64,000 nucleotides of DNA from Rhizorhabdus dicambivorans (GTDB lineage Bacteria; Pseudomonadota; Alphaproteobacteria; Sphingomonadales; Sphingomonadaceae): NCBI RefSeq assembly GCF_002355275.1, contig NZ_CP023449.1, forward strand, positions 1,900,001 through 1,964,000. Direction: 5' to 3'. Within the stretch, counting starts at the first letter, position 1, and the number at the start of each line of letters is the position of its first letter. Shown here in pieces: positions 55,000 to 63,591 of this stretch. A program made the position numbers and the translations under genes. Below the pieces are notes generated by a model that saw only the letters and a program-made list of their open reading frames with translations, was not told where the DNA came from and made no database searches.

Positions 55000-56133
55000 T
55001 CAGTCGCGTGATTTGGCGGGCGCCCAGGTCTGGTAGGTCTGGCCGCGCCAGCTGTCGGTGAGCCCGACGAAGATCGCGCTGATCGACAGGAAGATCTCCC
55101 CGATCTGCCCGAACGGCCGGATATGCGCGCGCGCCAGCAGCAAGGTTGCCGCCGCCGCTGCCCATAGCGCCAGTGCCCAGCCCGCCTGTCCCGCCAGCAG
55201 CAGCGCGGCGGTGGCGCACAGCCCGCTCAGCGCCAGGATCGGCAGGCCCAGCCAGCGCAGCAGCTTGTGCGACACATATTTGTAGATGTCGGCCGCGCCA
55301 TAGCTGCGCCATATCTGTGGCCAGAGATGGCGGTGGGTGTTGAAGGCGCGGCAGGCGATGCGGCGCTTGCGGCGGAATTCGTCGGCCGAGGCGGTGGCGT
55401 TCTTCTCATAGGCCACCACATCGGCGGCGTGGATCAGTCGGTAGCCGGCGAAGGTCGTGCTCATCGACACCGTCATGTCGTCGAGCAGGTGGGGCGGCAC
55501 CTCGGGATAGAGGTGGCGGCGCGTCGCGAAGATCGAGCCATCGGCGCCCATGATTGAACCGCAGTGCGACTCCCGGCGCTTGATCCATTCCTCCAGCCGC
55601 CAATAGAGCCCGCTGACCTCGGCGGTCAGGCTGTCGGCATCGTTGATGTAGCGCAGCGTTCCGGCGACGCCGCCCACCTCCGGATCGCTGAAATAGTCGA
55701 GCAGCCGGTCCACCGCGACAGGGTCGAGCAGCACATTGGCATCGGTGAAGATGCAGATATCGGCATAGCTGGTGGCGACCATGCGGCGCATGCCCGTCGC
55801 CTTGCCGGTGCGTTCGGTCGAAGGCACGACGCGCAGCAGGTCGGGCCGCGCGCTCAGCATCTCCAGCGTCCGGTCGGCGCTCATGTCCGAATAGGCGACC
55901 ACGTCGGTCGCGGGGTGGAGCGCCTTGATCTCGGCGACGTTCGCCAGCTTGGCGGGGAGGGCGCGCTCCTCATTATAGGCGGCGAAGAACAGCGAGGCGC
56001 TGTGCGGGCGCGGCCCGGCGCCCCTGCGGACCGGCCGCTCGCGGAACAGCAGCAGGCTCAGTGGATAGCTGATATAGGGGTGCAGGAAGAGCAGCAGCAG
56101 CACCGCCGACAGCAGGGCGAGGATGGTGATCAT
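55000..56133 (-). CDS. Glycosyltransferase family 2, processive type, membrane-bound
   Basis: A 377-residue inner-membrane glycosyltransferase. An N-terminal helix (residues 3-25) and several C-terminal helices flank the GT2 domain. The motifs are VVAYSDMSADRTLEM, FTDANVLLDP (DxD-like), HLLDDMTVSM and FRRKRRIACRAF (RxxR near the Q/RxxRW position). It should build or extend a surface polysaccharide. It is last in the minus-strand polysaccharide operon. Confidence 0.88.
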   Translation of the reverse strand: MITILALLSAVLLLLFLHPYISYPLSLLLFRERPVRRGAGPRPHSASLFFAAYNEERALPAKLANVAEIKALHPATDVVAYSDMSADRTLEMLSARPDLLRVVPSTERTGKATGMRRMVATSYADICIFTDANVLLDPVAVDRLLDYFSDPEVGGVAGTLRYINDADSLTAEVSGLYWRLEEWIKRRESHCGSIMGADGSIFATRRHLYPEVPPHLLDDMTVSMSTTFAGYRLIHAADVVAYEKNATASADEFRRKRRIACRAFNTHRHLWPQIWRSYGAADIYKYVSHKLLRWLGLPILALSGLCATAALLLAGQAGWALALWAAAAATLLLARAHIRPFGQIGEIFLSISAIFVGLTDSWRGQTYQTWAPAKSRD

Positions 56134-56146
56134 GGGCGGTGCCTCC

Positions 56147-57367
56147 TCATAGCGAGAATTTGATGCCGGCCAGCACGCGCTGGCCCGAGAAGCGGTCGCT
56201 GCGGATCGTCGCGCTGCGCTTCACCTGCTGGATCGAGAAATTCATCGAGGTGAGCCGGCTGAGCAGATAGCTGGCCCGCAATTCGGCCCGATATTCGATC
56301 GCCTTGCGCGGGATGCCGACATATTTGATCCGGTCATAGGCGCCCTCGGCGGTGACGATGACATTGGGCAATATCTCGCGGTCGACGCCGGCCTTCATCG
56401 TGGTGACGAGCTGCCCCTCGACCGTGGGCGCGCTCGACTCGCTCACCCGGCGCGCCGCTTCCAGCCGGAAGCTGGTGCGCGGGATCATGTTCCAGATCGC
56501 CCGGGCGTTGAGGCTCAGCCCCTTGGCATCGTTGAGGCGCGGATCCTTGAAACGCTGAACCAGCCAGCCGGCCCGCGCTTCCACCGAGACATGCTCGTTG
56601 GGCCGCCACAACATCCCGCTCTCGATCGTCCCGCCGCGCGAGCCACGGTTGATCCCGCCCGTCGAACGCTGATCGAACACGCGCTTGTTGAAGCTGCCCG
56701 CGACGATCGCCGACAATGATCCCGACAGCGCATAGCCGAGCCTGAGCGAGCCCTGATAGCGGGTGAAGTCGCGCTCGCCCTGGCGGGTGCGGCGACCGTT
56801 GAAATCGGTATAGCTGCGGTAGGTCCGCCGGTCGACGAGTGCACGCGCCTCGACCTGGACGAGGTTGTTGTCGCGCGCATAGGTCAGCGTGCCGCGCAAC
56901 TGGTCGTAGAGCGCGGGGCTCCGCGCGTCGCCGGGGGCGTTGATCTCCTCGCGTGGCTCGACCAGCCGGTCATAGGAGCCGGCCCAGCCGAGATGGCTCG
57001 TCGCCGATATGTCGTAGCGGGCGATTGCCTTCGCGCCATATTCGGTGCGGCTTTCCTTGCTCAGCGAGGCATATTGGCTGCGCCTGGCATAGGCCTGTCC
57101 CGACAGCGCATGGCGTCCCCAGTCGCTCTTCACCAGCAGATCGGCGGTCGCGGTCGCGGCGATATCGGCTTTGCGGTCGGTCTCGCTCGCACGGACGTTG
57201 GTCGCGCCCACCGCGCCCAGTTCGATCGAGGGCAGCGCCACCCATGGCCCCATCCGGATGCCGAGCGGCTCCCATTCGGGACGCGGCTGGTCGGCGACGC
57301 TGATCACATCGGTGGTAAGCTGGGCGTGGGCGGGGGTGGCGACAAGGAGGCTGGCGGTTACCAGCAT
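56147..57367 (-). CDS. Outer-membrane beta-barrel protein of the polysaccharide cluster
   Basis: A 406-residue barrel protein if started at the ATG at 57367, which gives a clean signal peptide (MLVTASLLVATPAHAQ). The body has alternating strands such as HALSGQAYARRSQYASLSKE and ends with SGQRVLAGIKFSL, an outer-membrane barrel terminus. It matches the BBP2-type barrels found near exopolysaccharide genes. The frame continues upstream to a TTG at 57493 overlapping the ugd stop, but that part is the translation of a palindromic repeat (57371-57462), so the shorter form is preferred. Confidence 0.85.
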   Translation of the reverse strand: MLVTASLLVATPAHAQLTTDVISVADQPRPEWEPLGIRMGPWVALPSIELGAVGATNVRASETDRKADIAATATADLLVKSDWGRHALSGQAYARRSQYASLSKESRTEYGAKAIARYDISATSHLGWAGSYDRLVEPREEINAPGDARSPALYDQLRGTLTYARDNNLVQVEARALVDRRTYRSYTDFNGRRTRQGERDFTRYQGSLRLGYALSGSLSAIVAGSFNKRVFDQRSTGGINRGSRGGTIESGMLWRPNEHVSVEARAGWLVQRFKDPRLNDAKGLSLNARAIWNMIPRTSFRLEAARRVSESSAPTVEGQLVTTMKAGVDREILPNVIVTAEGAYDRIKYVGIPRKAIEYRAELRASYLLSRLTSMNFSIQQVKRSATIRSDRFSGQRVLAGIKFSL

Positions 57368-57370
57368 GGA

Positions 57371-57462
57371 CGCCGCCCCGGCGGAGGCCGGGGCCGCAAC
57401 CGGTCTGTGCGGCCAGGTCGAGGCAAGCGCCGCCAGCGGCCCCGGCCTCCGCCGGGGCGACG
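57371..57462. repeat. Palindromic repeat between ugd and the barrel gene
   Basis: Two 27-base arms, 57371-57397 and 57436-57462, are reverse complements apart from one mismatch (core gccccggcggaggccggggc). The resulting hairpin ends three bases before the barrel gene ATG. The GCCCCGGCGGAGGCCGGGGC core is the interspersed palindrome widespread in sphingomonads and related bacteria. It either separates the two genes or is translated within a longer barrel protein. Confidence 0.85.
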
Positions 57463-57489
57463 CTCTGCTCAGATTCTGGACCAGCCCGA

Positions 57490-58794
57490 TCAATGCCGCC
57501 CGACCGAGCTATATTCGAAGCCTGCGCTGCGCATCTGTTCGGGCCGGTAGATGTTGCGCAGGTCGACGATGGTGGGGGATTTGAGGAGGCGCCTGACCCG
57601 GTCGAGGTCGAGGGCGCGAAACTCGTTCCATTCGGTGACGAGGACGAGGGCATCGGCGCCGTCCATGGCGGCATAGGCATCCTCGGCGAAGTCGACCTTG
57701 TCGAGGAGGGCTTCGGCCTGCCTGCGGCCTTCGGGATCGAAGGCGCTGATGCGGGCGCCATTGTCCTGGAGGACGCGGACGATGTCGATGGCGGGGCTGT
57801 CGCGCATGTCGTCGGTGTTGGGCTTGAAGGTGAGGCCGAGCAGGGCGATCTTCTTGTCCTGGACCGAGCCTCCGGCGGCGGCGATGACCCGGCGGCCCAT
57901 CGATCGCTTGCGCTGCGCATTGACGTCGACCGTGGCCTTCACGATCTGCATCGGGCTCTCATAGTCCTCGGCGGTCTTGAGCAGGGCGGTGGTGTCCTTG
58001 GGGAAGCAGGAGCCGCCATAGCCGGGGCCGGCGTGGAGGAACTTGCTGCCGATGCGGTTGTCCATGCCGATGCCCCTGGCGACCGCTTGCACGTTGGCGC
58101 CGGTCTTCTCGCACAGGTCGGCGATCTCGTTGATGAAGGTGATCTTGACCGCCAGGAAGGCGTTGGCGGCATATTTGATCAGTTCGGACGTCTCGCAGTC
58201 GACGAACAGGATCGGCACCTCGCGTAGCGAGAGGGGCCGGTAGATGTCCTTGAGCACCTGCTGCGCGCTCTCGCTGGCGGTGCCGCAGACGACCCGGTCG
58301 GGGCGCATGAAATCCTCGATCGCCGAGCCCTCGCGCAGGAACTCGGGATTGGAGGCGACCTCGATGGCAAGGTCGGGCCGGGCCTTGGACACGATCGCTG
58401 CCACCTGCTTGGCGGTGCCGACCGGGACGGTCGACTTGGTGACCATGACGCATGGTTTGGTCAGCGCCTCGGCGGCCTGCTGGGCGGCGGCGAAGACATA
58501 GGAGAGATCGGCATGGCCGTCGCCACGCCGGCTGGGGGTGCCGACCGCGATGAACACCGCATCGGCATCCTTCACCCCCTCCTTGATGTCGTTGGTGAAG
58601 CTCAGCCGGCCCGAACGGCTGTTCCGCCGCACCAGATCGTCCAGACCCGGCTCGTAGATCGGGATCTCGCCGCTCTTCAGCTTCGCGATCGTCGCCTCGT
58701 TGATGTCGACGCAGGTCACGTCATGCCCGAACTCGGAGAAGCACGCCCCCGATACCAGACCGACATAACCCGTGCCGATGATCGCCAATCGCAT
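57490..58794 (-). CDS. ugd: UDP-glucose 6-dehydrogenase
   Basis: A 434-residue enzyme that oxidises UDP-glucose to UDP-glucuronate for polysaccharide synthesis. AIIGTGYVGLVSGACFSEFG is the NAD motif, FLREGSAIEDFMRPDRVVCG a family block, and GPGYGGSCFPKDTTAL carries the catalytic Cys. It lies in the minus-strand polysaccharide operon downstream of the flippase with 39 bases between. Confidence 0.95.
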   Translation of the reverse strand: MRLAIIGTGYVGLVSGACFSEFGHDVTCVDINEATIAKLKSGEIPIYEPGLDDLVRRNSRSGRLSFTNDIKEGVKDADAVFIAVGTPSRRGDGHADLSYVFAAAQQAAEALTKPCVMVTKSTVPVGTAKQVAAIVSKARPDLAIEVASNPEFLREGSAIEDFMRPDRVVCGTASESAQQVLKDIYRPLSLREVPILFVDCETSELIKYAANAFLAVKITFINEIADLCEKTGANVQAVARGIGMDNRIGSKFLHAGPGYGGSCFPKDTTALLKTAEDYESPMQIVKATVDVNAQRKRSMGRRVIAAAGGSVQDKKIALLGLTFKPNTDDMRDSPAIDIVRVLQDNGARISAFDPEGRRQAEALLDKVDFAEDAYAAMDGADALVLVTEWNEFRALDLDRVRRLLKSPTIVDLRNIYRPEQMRSAGFEYSSVGRH

Positions 58795-58833
58795 AAGATT
58801 ACCTCCACTGTGCTCCGCAGAGCAGACATAGTT

Positions 58834-60111
58834 TCAAGCGGTTACGGCCATTTCTCGCGATGGCATGGGAAAGGATCGGAGCTGCCGGCGGCTCAGCCAC
58901 CACAGCGCCCCCAGATTGCAGGCCTGCGCGATCACCAGCGCGATGGCGGCGCCGAGCAGGCCCAGCAGCGGCCCGAGCAACATGAGCCCAGCGACCGCCA
59001 ACACTGCGCTCAGGCAGCGCGAGAAGAGCAGGGTGCGTGCCTGTTCCTGTACGACCAGGAAGGTTTCAAATGGTTGGTTGATGCTGAGCAGCAGGCAATA
59101 GACGGCGAGCACCGCCATCTCGACGGGATGGTGATAGGCCGGGCCCAGCACCAGATGCTGATAGGGCGCGGCGAGGAACGCGGCGGCGAGCAGGAACGGG
59201 CCGTTGAGGGCGAGCAGCAGCCGGCGGGTCCGGTCGGCCGAGCGCTTGGCGCCGGGCGGGCCATCCTCGTGGAAGGCGGCGATGGCGCGCAGCTTGTCGG
59301 TCGAATCCACCGCGCTGATCAGGCTCACCGAGGGGGAGAGCAGGGTGCGCAGCGCGGTATAGCCCGCCGCCGCCATCGGCCCGGTGAAGATCGCCAGCAG
59401 CAGCGTATAGCCGTTGTTGTAGAGGATATAGGGGATATGGGCGAGGCTTTGCCACAAGGTGAACTCGCGCCGCCGCCCGATCAGCGTCGCGGCCCGCACG
59501 CCCAGCCCGTCGCGCGAGGGGCGGCAGAGCAGGAAGGCGATCAGCGCGGCGGCGAGCGCGGCGGCGCCCAGCACTGCCGAGGCGAGCATCGCCACCGGCA
59601 GCGCCAGCGCCACCAGCGCGACCCCGGCCAGCACCAGAGCGAAGCCGCTGCCCGAGCTGATCAGCACCGCGCCGGGCCGCTGGTGCTGGTAGAGCCAGCG
59701 CTTGGCGAATTCCTGGAGCAGCAGGCCGGGCGACTGGAATGCCGCGAACAGCGCGCATTTGGTGGCGAACAGCGACAGGCCCGACAGGCCCAGGCCCAGC
59801 GCGGCGAGGAACAGCAGCAGCCCCACCAGCAGCGAGACCCGCATCGCCAGCCAGGCCCAGGCGCTGCGCGGCACCGGATCGGACCGGTCCTTGGCGCTCA
59901 ATATATAGGGCATGACGATCGCGGCGCGGTGGAAGCCGAAGATCACATAATGGATCGCCACCGCCACGCCGATCGCGGCGAAGTCCTCGCGCGGCAGGAC
60001 GCGCGCGAAGGCCGCGAGCGCGAGGAAATTGGAGAGGCCGACCAGCGCCTGGTCGCCAATCGCCACCACCCGGTCGCGGCGCCGGGCGATCTGGTCGAAT
60101 ATCCGCCGCAC
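58834..60111 (-). CDS. Polysaccharide flippase (Wzx-like membrane protein)
   Basis: A 425-residue polytopic protein of the MOP flippase superfamily, with about 12 membrane segments (FLALAAFARVLPREDFAAIG near the N-terminus; LLLAIFTGPMAAAGYTALRT in the middle). The start is taken as the GTG at 60111, giving MRRIFDQIARRRDRVVAIGD; the frame remains open through the upstream gene but is not coding there. It starts 11 bases after the Wza-like stop. It should flip the lipid-linked repeat unit. Confidence 0.82.
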   Translation of the reverse strand: MRRIFDQIARRRDRVVAIGDQALVGLSNFLALAAFARVLPREDFAAIGVAVAIHYVIFGFHRAAIVMPYILSAKDRSDPVPRSAWAWLAMRVSLLVGLLLFLAALGLGLSGLSLFATKCALFAAFQSPGLLLQEFAKRWLYQHQRPGAVLISSGSGFALVLAGVALVALALPVAMLASAVLGAAALAAALIAFLLCRPSRDGLGVRAATLIGRRREFTLWQSLAHIPYILYNNGYTLLLAIFTGPMAAAGYTALRTLLSPSVSLISAVDSTDKLRAIAAFHEDGPPGAKRSADRTRRLLLALNGPFLLAAAFLAAPYQHLVLGPAYHHPVEMAVLAVYCLLLSINQPFETFLVVQEQARTLLFSRCLSAVLAVAGLMLLGPLLGLLGAAIALVIAQACNLGALWWLSRRQLRSFPMPSREMAVTA

Positions 60112-60122
60112 CGGCCTGCCGC

Positions 60123-60707
60123 TCAGAAATAGCGCTTGGGGACGGTGATGATGTCGCCGGGGCGGACGACGAACTGGCTCCTGGCTTCGATCGGTACCCG
60201 CCGGTTCGTCGAATCGCCGTCGCGATGCAGGATCAGCTGGCGGCTGTTGGCGCGTACCGTATATCCGCCCGCGATCGCCACCGCGCTCTGCAGCGTCATA
60301 TTCGCCTCGAACGGATAGCGCCCCGGCTTCGCGACCTCGCCCAATATGTAGAAGGGGCGGAACTGGACGACGTTCACTGCCACGCGCGCGTTGCGCACGA
60401 GGCCGCCGCCGGCCAGCCGCTGTTCCAGCAGCGCGCGGATCTGTTCGGTGGTCAGGCCCTGGACATCGACCTCGCCGGTCAGCGGGAAGGCGAGCTTGCC
60501 GTTGGGCAGCACCGTGAATTCGTTGGAGAGGTCGGTCTCCATATAGGTGTTGATCCGCAGCACGTCGCCGGGGCCGACCCGATAGACGCCGTCCGACGCC
60601 GGCAGCGCCGCCGCCGATTCGAGAGGGAGGCCGCCCGTTTCGGTGCAGGCGGCGAGCCAGCATAGGCTGGCGGCGAGAAGGGGGGTGAGAAGGTGCCGGG
60701 CTTTCAC
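60123..60707 (-). CDS. Polysaccharide export lipoprotein (Wza-like, PES/SLBB)
   Basis: A 194-residue outer-membrane polysaccharide export protein. The lipobox is WLAAC near residue 21. DGVYRVGPGDVLRINTYMET begins the PES domain and YILGEVAKPGRYPFEANMTL the SLBB-type domain; GDIITVPKRYF ends it. The start is a GTG at 60707 with AAGGGAG upstream. It is first in the minus-strand operon and has a long leader that can fold into a stable hairpin. Confidence 0.9.
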   Translation of the reverse strand: MKARHLLTPLLAASLCWLAACTETGGLPLESAAALPASDGVYRVGPGDVLRINTYMETDLSNEFTVLPNGKLAFPLTGEVDVQGLTTEQIRALLEQRLAGGGLVRNARVAVNVVQFRPFYILGEVAKPGRYPFEANMTLQSAVAIAGGYTVRANSRQLILHRDGDSTNRRVPIEARSQFVVRPGDIITVPKRYF

Positions 60708-60733
60708 GGTTTCTCCCTTGCGCAGTAAGGCAC

Positions 60734-60777
60734 GCAGGGGCGGAAACGCCGGATAGGGGCGTTGCTCCGCCCCGCTG
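60734..60777 (-). promoter_or_regulatory. Stable stem-loop in the leader of the polysaccharide export operon
   Basis: GGGGCGG (60737-60743) pairs with CCGCCCC (60767-60773), with an inner AACGCC (60745-60750)/GGCGTT (60758-60763) stem and outer GCAG/CTGC. It lies 27 bases upstream of the Wza-like start on the minus strand, in the 224-base spacer between the divergent polysaccharide operons. A regulatory leader is possible; no T-tract follows in the minus direction. Confidence 0.5.
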
Positions 60778-60931
60778 CGATTATAGCAGCATCAATTCGG
60801 TATGCATCGGGGGGCCATCTCGGCGCGTCGCCGATTTCTACCGCATTGCAGCAAAAGCCTTCCGGAAAATCGGCGGCGCCCGTAGCGTTCTCGTCAACGG
60901 GGGTATTTTAAACCAGCAGCTGGAGCTGTGG

Positions 60932-62185
60932 ATGGTGGAATGCCGCGTCGCTCATCTCAGTTCGCATCATCAGCCTGTCGACAACCGGATATTCCAACGG
61001 GAATGCCGGAGCCTGGCCGATGCGGGCTATCAGGTTCATTTCATTGTCCGGAATCCCGCCGACGAGATACGTGATGGGGTCCATATCATGGCGATCCCGG
61101 CGCCTCGCAACCGGCTCGAGCGGGTCACTGTCACGGCATGGCATGTGTTCCGCCGCGCGCTCGAATCGAAGGCGCGGATCGTCCACCTCCATGATCCCGA
61201 ACTGATCCCCTGGGGCTTCCTGCTCCGCGCGATGGGGCGGACGGTGGTGTTCGACGTGCATGAGGACTTCGCCCACGCCGCCGGCGTGCGCAGCTGGATA
61301 CCGAAGCCGCTGCGCGGGCTGGTCGCCCATGGCTGGTCGGGGCTCGCCTGGCTTGCGTCCAGGGCGTTCCACATCGTCATCGCCGAACGCTATTATGCGC
61401 GCAGCTTCCCGAAATCGGTGAAGGTGCTGAACTATCCGCATCTCGAACGCTCGGCCGCGCTCCGCTCGGTGCCGCGCTCGGCGGAGCCGCGCGATCGCAT
61501 CCGGCTGATCTATGCCGGCAGCGTCACGATCAGCCGTGGCGCGGAGCTGCATGCCCGGCTCGCCACCCTGCTGCCGGGCTGCCTGATCCATTTCTGCGGC
61601 AACATGTCGCAGGCGACGGCGGACGCGATTCGCCGGGCGAGCGGCGATGCGACGATCGGGGTGATGGCCGAGGATGGCTCGATCGCGTGGGAGAAGCGCT
61701 CCGACCGGCCCGACGCCGAGGTCTCGACGATATTGCTCGAAGGGGTCGGCTATTACGTCACCGACCGGATGGTCGCGGCACTTCAGGAGCCATGGACCGC
61801 TGGCCTGTCCATCTTTCCCTACAGCGAGCATTATTATGAGAAGGAACTGACCAAGTTCTTCGAATATATGGCCGCCGGCCTGCCGTTGCTGGTTTCCGAC
61901 TTCCCCAATTGGCGCGCGATCGTCGACGGCACCCAGTGCGGACTGGCGCTCGATCCCGAGCGGCTCGATATCGCCGCCGAACTGATCCGCCGCCTGCACG
62001 ACAGCCCCGCCGAACGGATCGCCATGGGCGAGCGCGGCCGGGCGGCCGTGGAGAGCCGCTACAGCTGGACCAGCCAGCGCCAGAATCTCCTCGATTTCTA
62101 CGGAAGCCTCGTCCGGCCGCCGGCGGCCCCGCCGATGCCGAACAACAACTCCTCTTCGGACCTGGAGGCGGAAAAGAGCCTATGA
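60932..62185 (+). CDS. Glycosyltransferase family 4
   Basis: A 417-residue GT-B glycosyltransferase. RVAHLSSHHQPVDNRIFQRE is the N-terminal start of the group, RLIYAGSVTISRGAELHARL opens the C-terminal donor domain, and EKELTKFFEYMAAGLPLLVS is the donor-binding E-x7-E-like block. It is divergent from the export operon and first in the plus-strand operon, with its stop overlapping the GumC-type ATG. Confidence 0.87.
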   Translation: MVECRVAHLSSHHQPVDNRIFQRECRSLADAGYQVHFIVRNPADEIRDGVHIMAIPAPRNRLERVTVTAWHVFRRALESKARIVHLHDPELIPWGFLLRAMGRTVVFDVHEDFAHAAGVRSWIPKPLRGLVAHGWSGLAWLASRAFHIVIAERYYARSFPKSVKVLNYPHLERSAALRSVPRSAEPRDRIRLIYAGSVTISRGAELHARLATLLPGCLIHFCGNMSQATADAIRRASGDATIGVMAEDGSIAWEKRSDRPDAEVSTILLEGVGYYVTDRMVAALQEPWTAGLSIFPYSEHYYEKELTKFFEYMAAGLPLLVSDFPNWRAIVDGTQCGLALDPERLDIAAELIRRLHDSPAERIAMGERGRAAVESRYSWTSQRQNLLDFYGSLVRPPAAPPMPNNNSSSDLEAEKSL

Positions 62186-63591
62186 TCGTCGATCTCGAAC
62201 CGATGGAGGGCTCGCCCGCCGTGCGGCGCCGTTTCGCGCAGCCCGGCTACCTCTTCACCTTCGCGACCGAGCGGGCGCGGCTGATGGGCATCGTCGCGGG
62301 CGCCGTGCTGGCGCTCGTGCTGCTCTACCTGCTGCTGGCCACGCGCGAGTACAGCGCCCGCTCGATGGTGATCATCGATCCGCGCAAGCAGGAGACCACC
62401 AAGAGCGATCCGGTGCTGTCGGGGCTGGAGCCCGACGCCACCGTGGTGGAGACCGAACTGCAGATGCTCCAGTCGCGCTCGCTGGCGGAACAGGTCGGCA
62501 AGGATCTCGGCCTCGATCGGGACAGCTCGTTTGTCGAGCCACCCTCGGGCCTGCTCCATAGCCTCAAGTCGATGGTCCGGGGCGGGGAGGAGAATGATCC
62601 GAACCGGGCGATGACCGACAAGCTGCTTGGCGGGCTCAAGGTGGCGCGGGTCGGCACCAGCTATGCGATCTCGATCAACTGGAGCGGCGACGAGCCGGGT
62701 CTCGCCGCGCGCATCGCCAACCAATATGCCCAGCGCTACATCATCAATCAGGTCGACACCAAGGACAGCGCCACCGCGCAGGTCAACAGCAAGATCCGCG
62801 ACCGGCTCGACGAGATACGCGAGCAGTTGACCGATGCCGAGGCGAAGGTGGTCGCCTTCCGGCAGAAGACCGGGCTGATCAGCGCCATGGATCCGGCCAA
62901 CAGTTCAATCCAGATCAGCGGCCTCGGCCAGCAGATGGCGCTGGCCCGTGCCCAGGCCGCCGAGCAGGCGGCGCTGCTGGCCGCCGCCCAGCGTGCCAAT
63001 GGCGCTGCTTCGCCCGCCGCGCAGGCGTCGCAGGTGATCCAGGCGCTGCGCGCCCAGCAGGGCGGGATCGAGGCGCGCGCCGCCGAACTCAACACGCGCT
63101 ACGGGCCGCAGCACCCGCTGGTCCAGCAGGTCGCCGAACAGCAGCGCGACATCCAGGCGCTGATCGACGGCGAAGTGGCACGGGCCAACCGCGCAGCTCA
63201 GGACGCTGCCCGTGCCGCCGCCTCGGCGGCCGGCAGCCGGGCCGGGTCGAGCGCATCGAGTCTCGGTGCCGCGCAGGGCAGCTTCGCCGCGAACAACGTC
63301 GCCACCACCCGCCTTGCAGAGCTGGAGCGCGACGCCGCCGCGTTGACCGCGCTCTACCAGTCCTATCTCAGCCGCTACAAGGAAACCGGGGTAGAGGTGG
63401 GCATGCAGACGCCCGACGCCCGGATCATCAGCCGCGCCGTGCCTCCGTTCGATCCCTCGACACCCAATGTGCCACTCACCATCGCGCTGGGCCTGCTGCT
63501 CGCGCTGTTCGCCGCGATCGGCGCCGCGATCATCGCCGAACTGATGCTGTTCGTGAAACTCAAGCGCGACGAGGCCGCGCTTGTCGCCTGA
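62182..63591 (+). CDS. Exopolysaccharide chain-length / export protein, GumC (Wzz) type
   Basis: A 469-residue inner-membrane protein. Membrane helices lie near residues 36-53 and 437-459, enclosing a periplasmic coiled-coil rich in Ala/Gln (QAAEQAALLAAAQRANGAAS, QQGGIEARAAELNTRYGPQH). TYNPDSPNVP-type proline motif is seen as PPFDPSTPNVPLTI just before the second helix. There is no Walker A motif, so the tyrosine autokinase part is absent or separate. The ATG overlaps the GT4 stop. Confidence 0.88.
   Translation: MIVDLEPMEGSPAVRRRFAQPGYLFTFATERARLMGIVAGAVLALVLLYLLLATREYSARSMVIIDPRKQETTKSDPVLSGLEPDATVVETELQMLQSRSLAEQVGKDLGLDRDSSFVEPPSGLLHSLKSMVRGGEENDPNRAMTDKLLGGLKVARVGTSYAISINWSGDEPGLAARIANQYAQRYIINQVDTKDSATAQVNSKIRDRLDEIREQLTDAEAKVVAFRQKTGLISAMDPANSSIQISGLGQQMALARAQAAEQAALLAAAQRANGAASPAAQASQVIQALRAQQGGIEARAAELNTRYGPQHPLVQQVAEQQRDIQALIDGEVARANRAAQDAARAAASAAGSRAGSSASSLGAAQGSFAANNVATTRLAELERDAAALTALYQSYLSRYKETGVEVGMQTPDARIISRAVPPFDPSTPNVPLTIALGLLLALFAAIGAAIIAELMLFVKLKRDEAALVA

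Noticed and set aside
58513-60132. Long plus-strand frame opposite ugd and the flippase
   Set aside because: Gln/Arg/Glu-rich shadow of a membrane protein gene.
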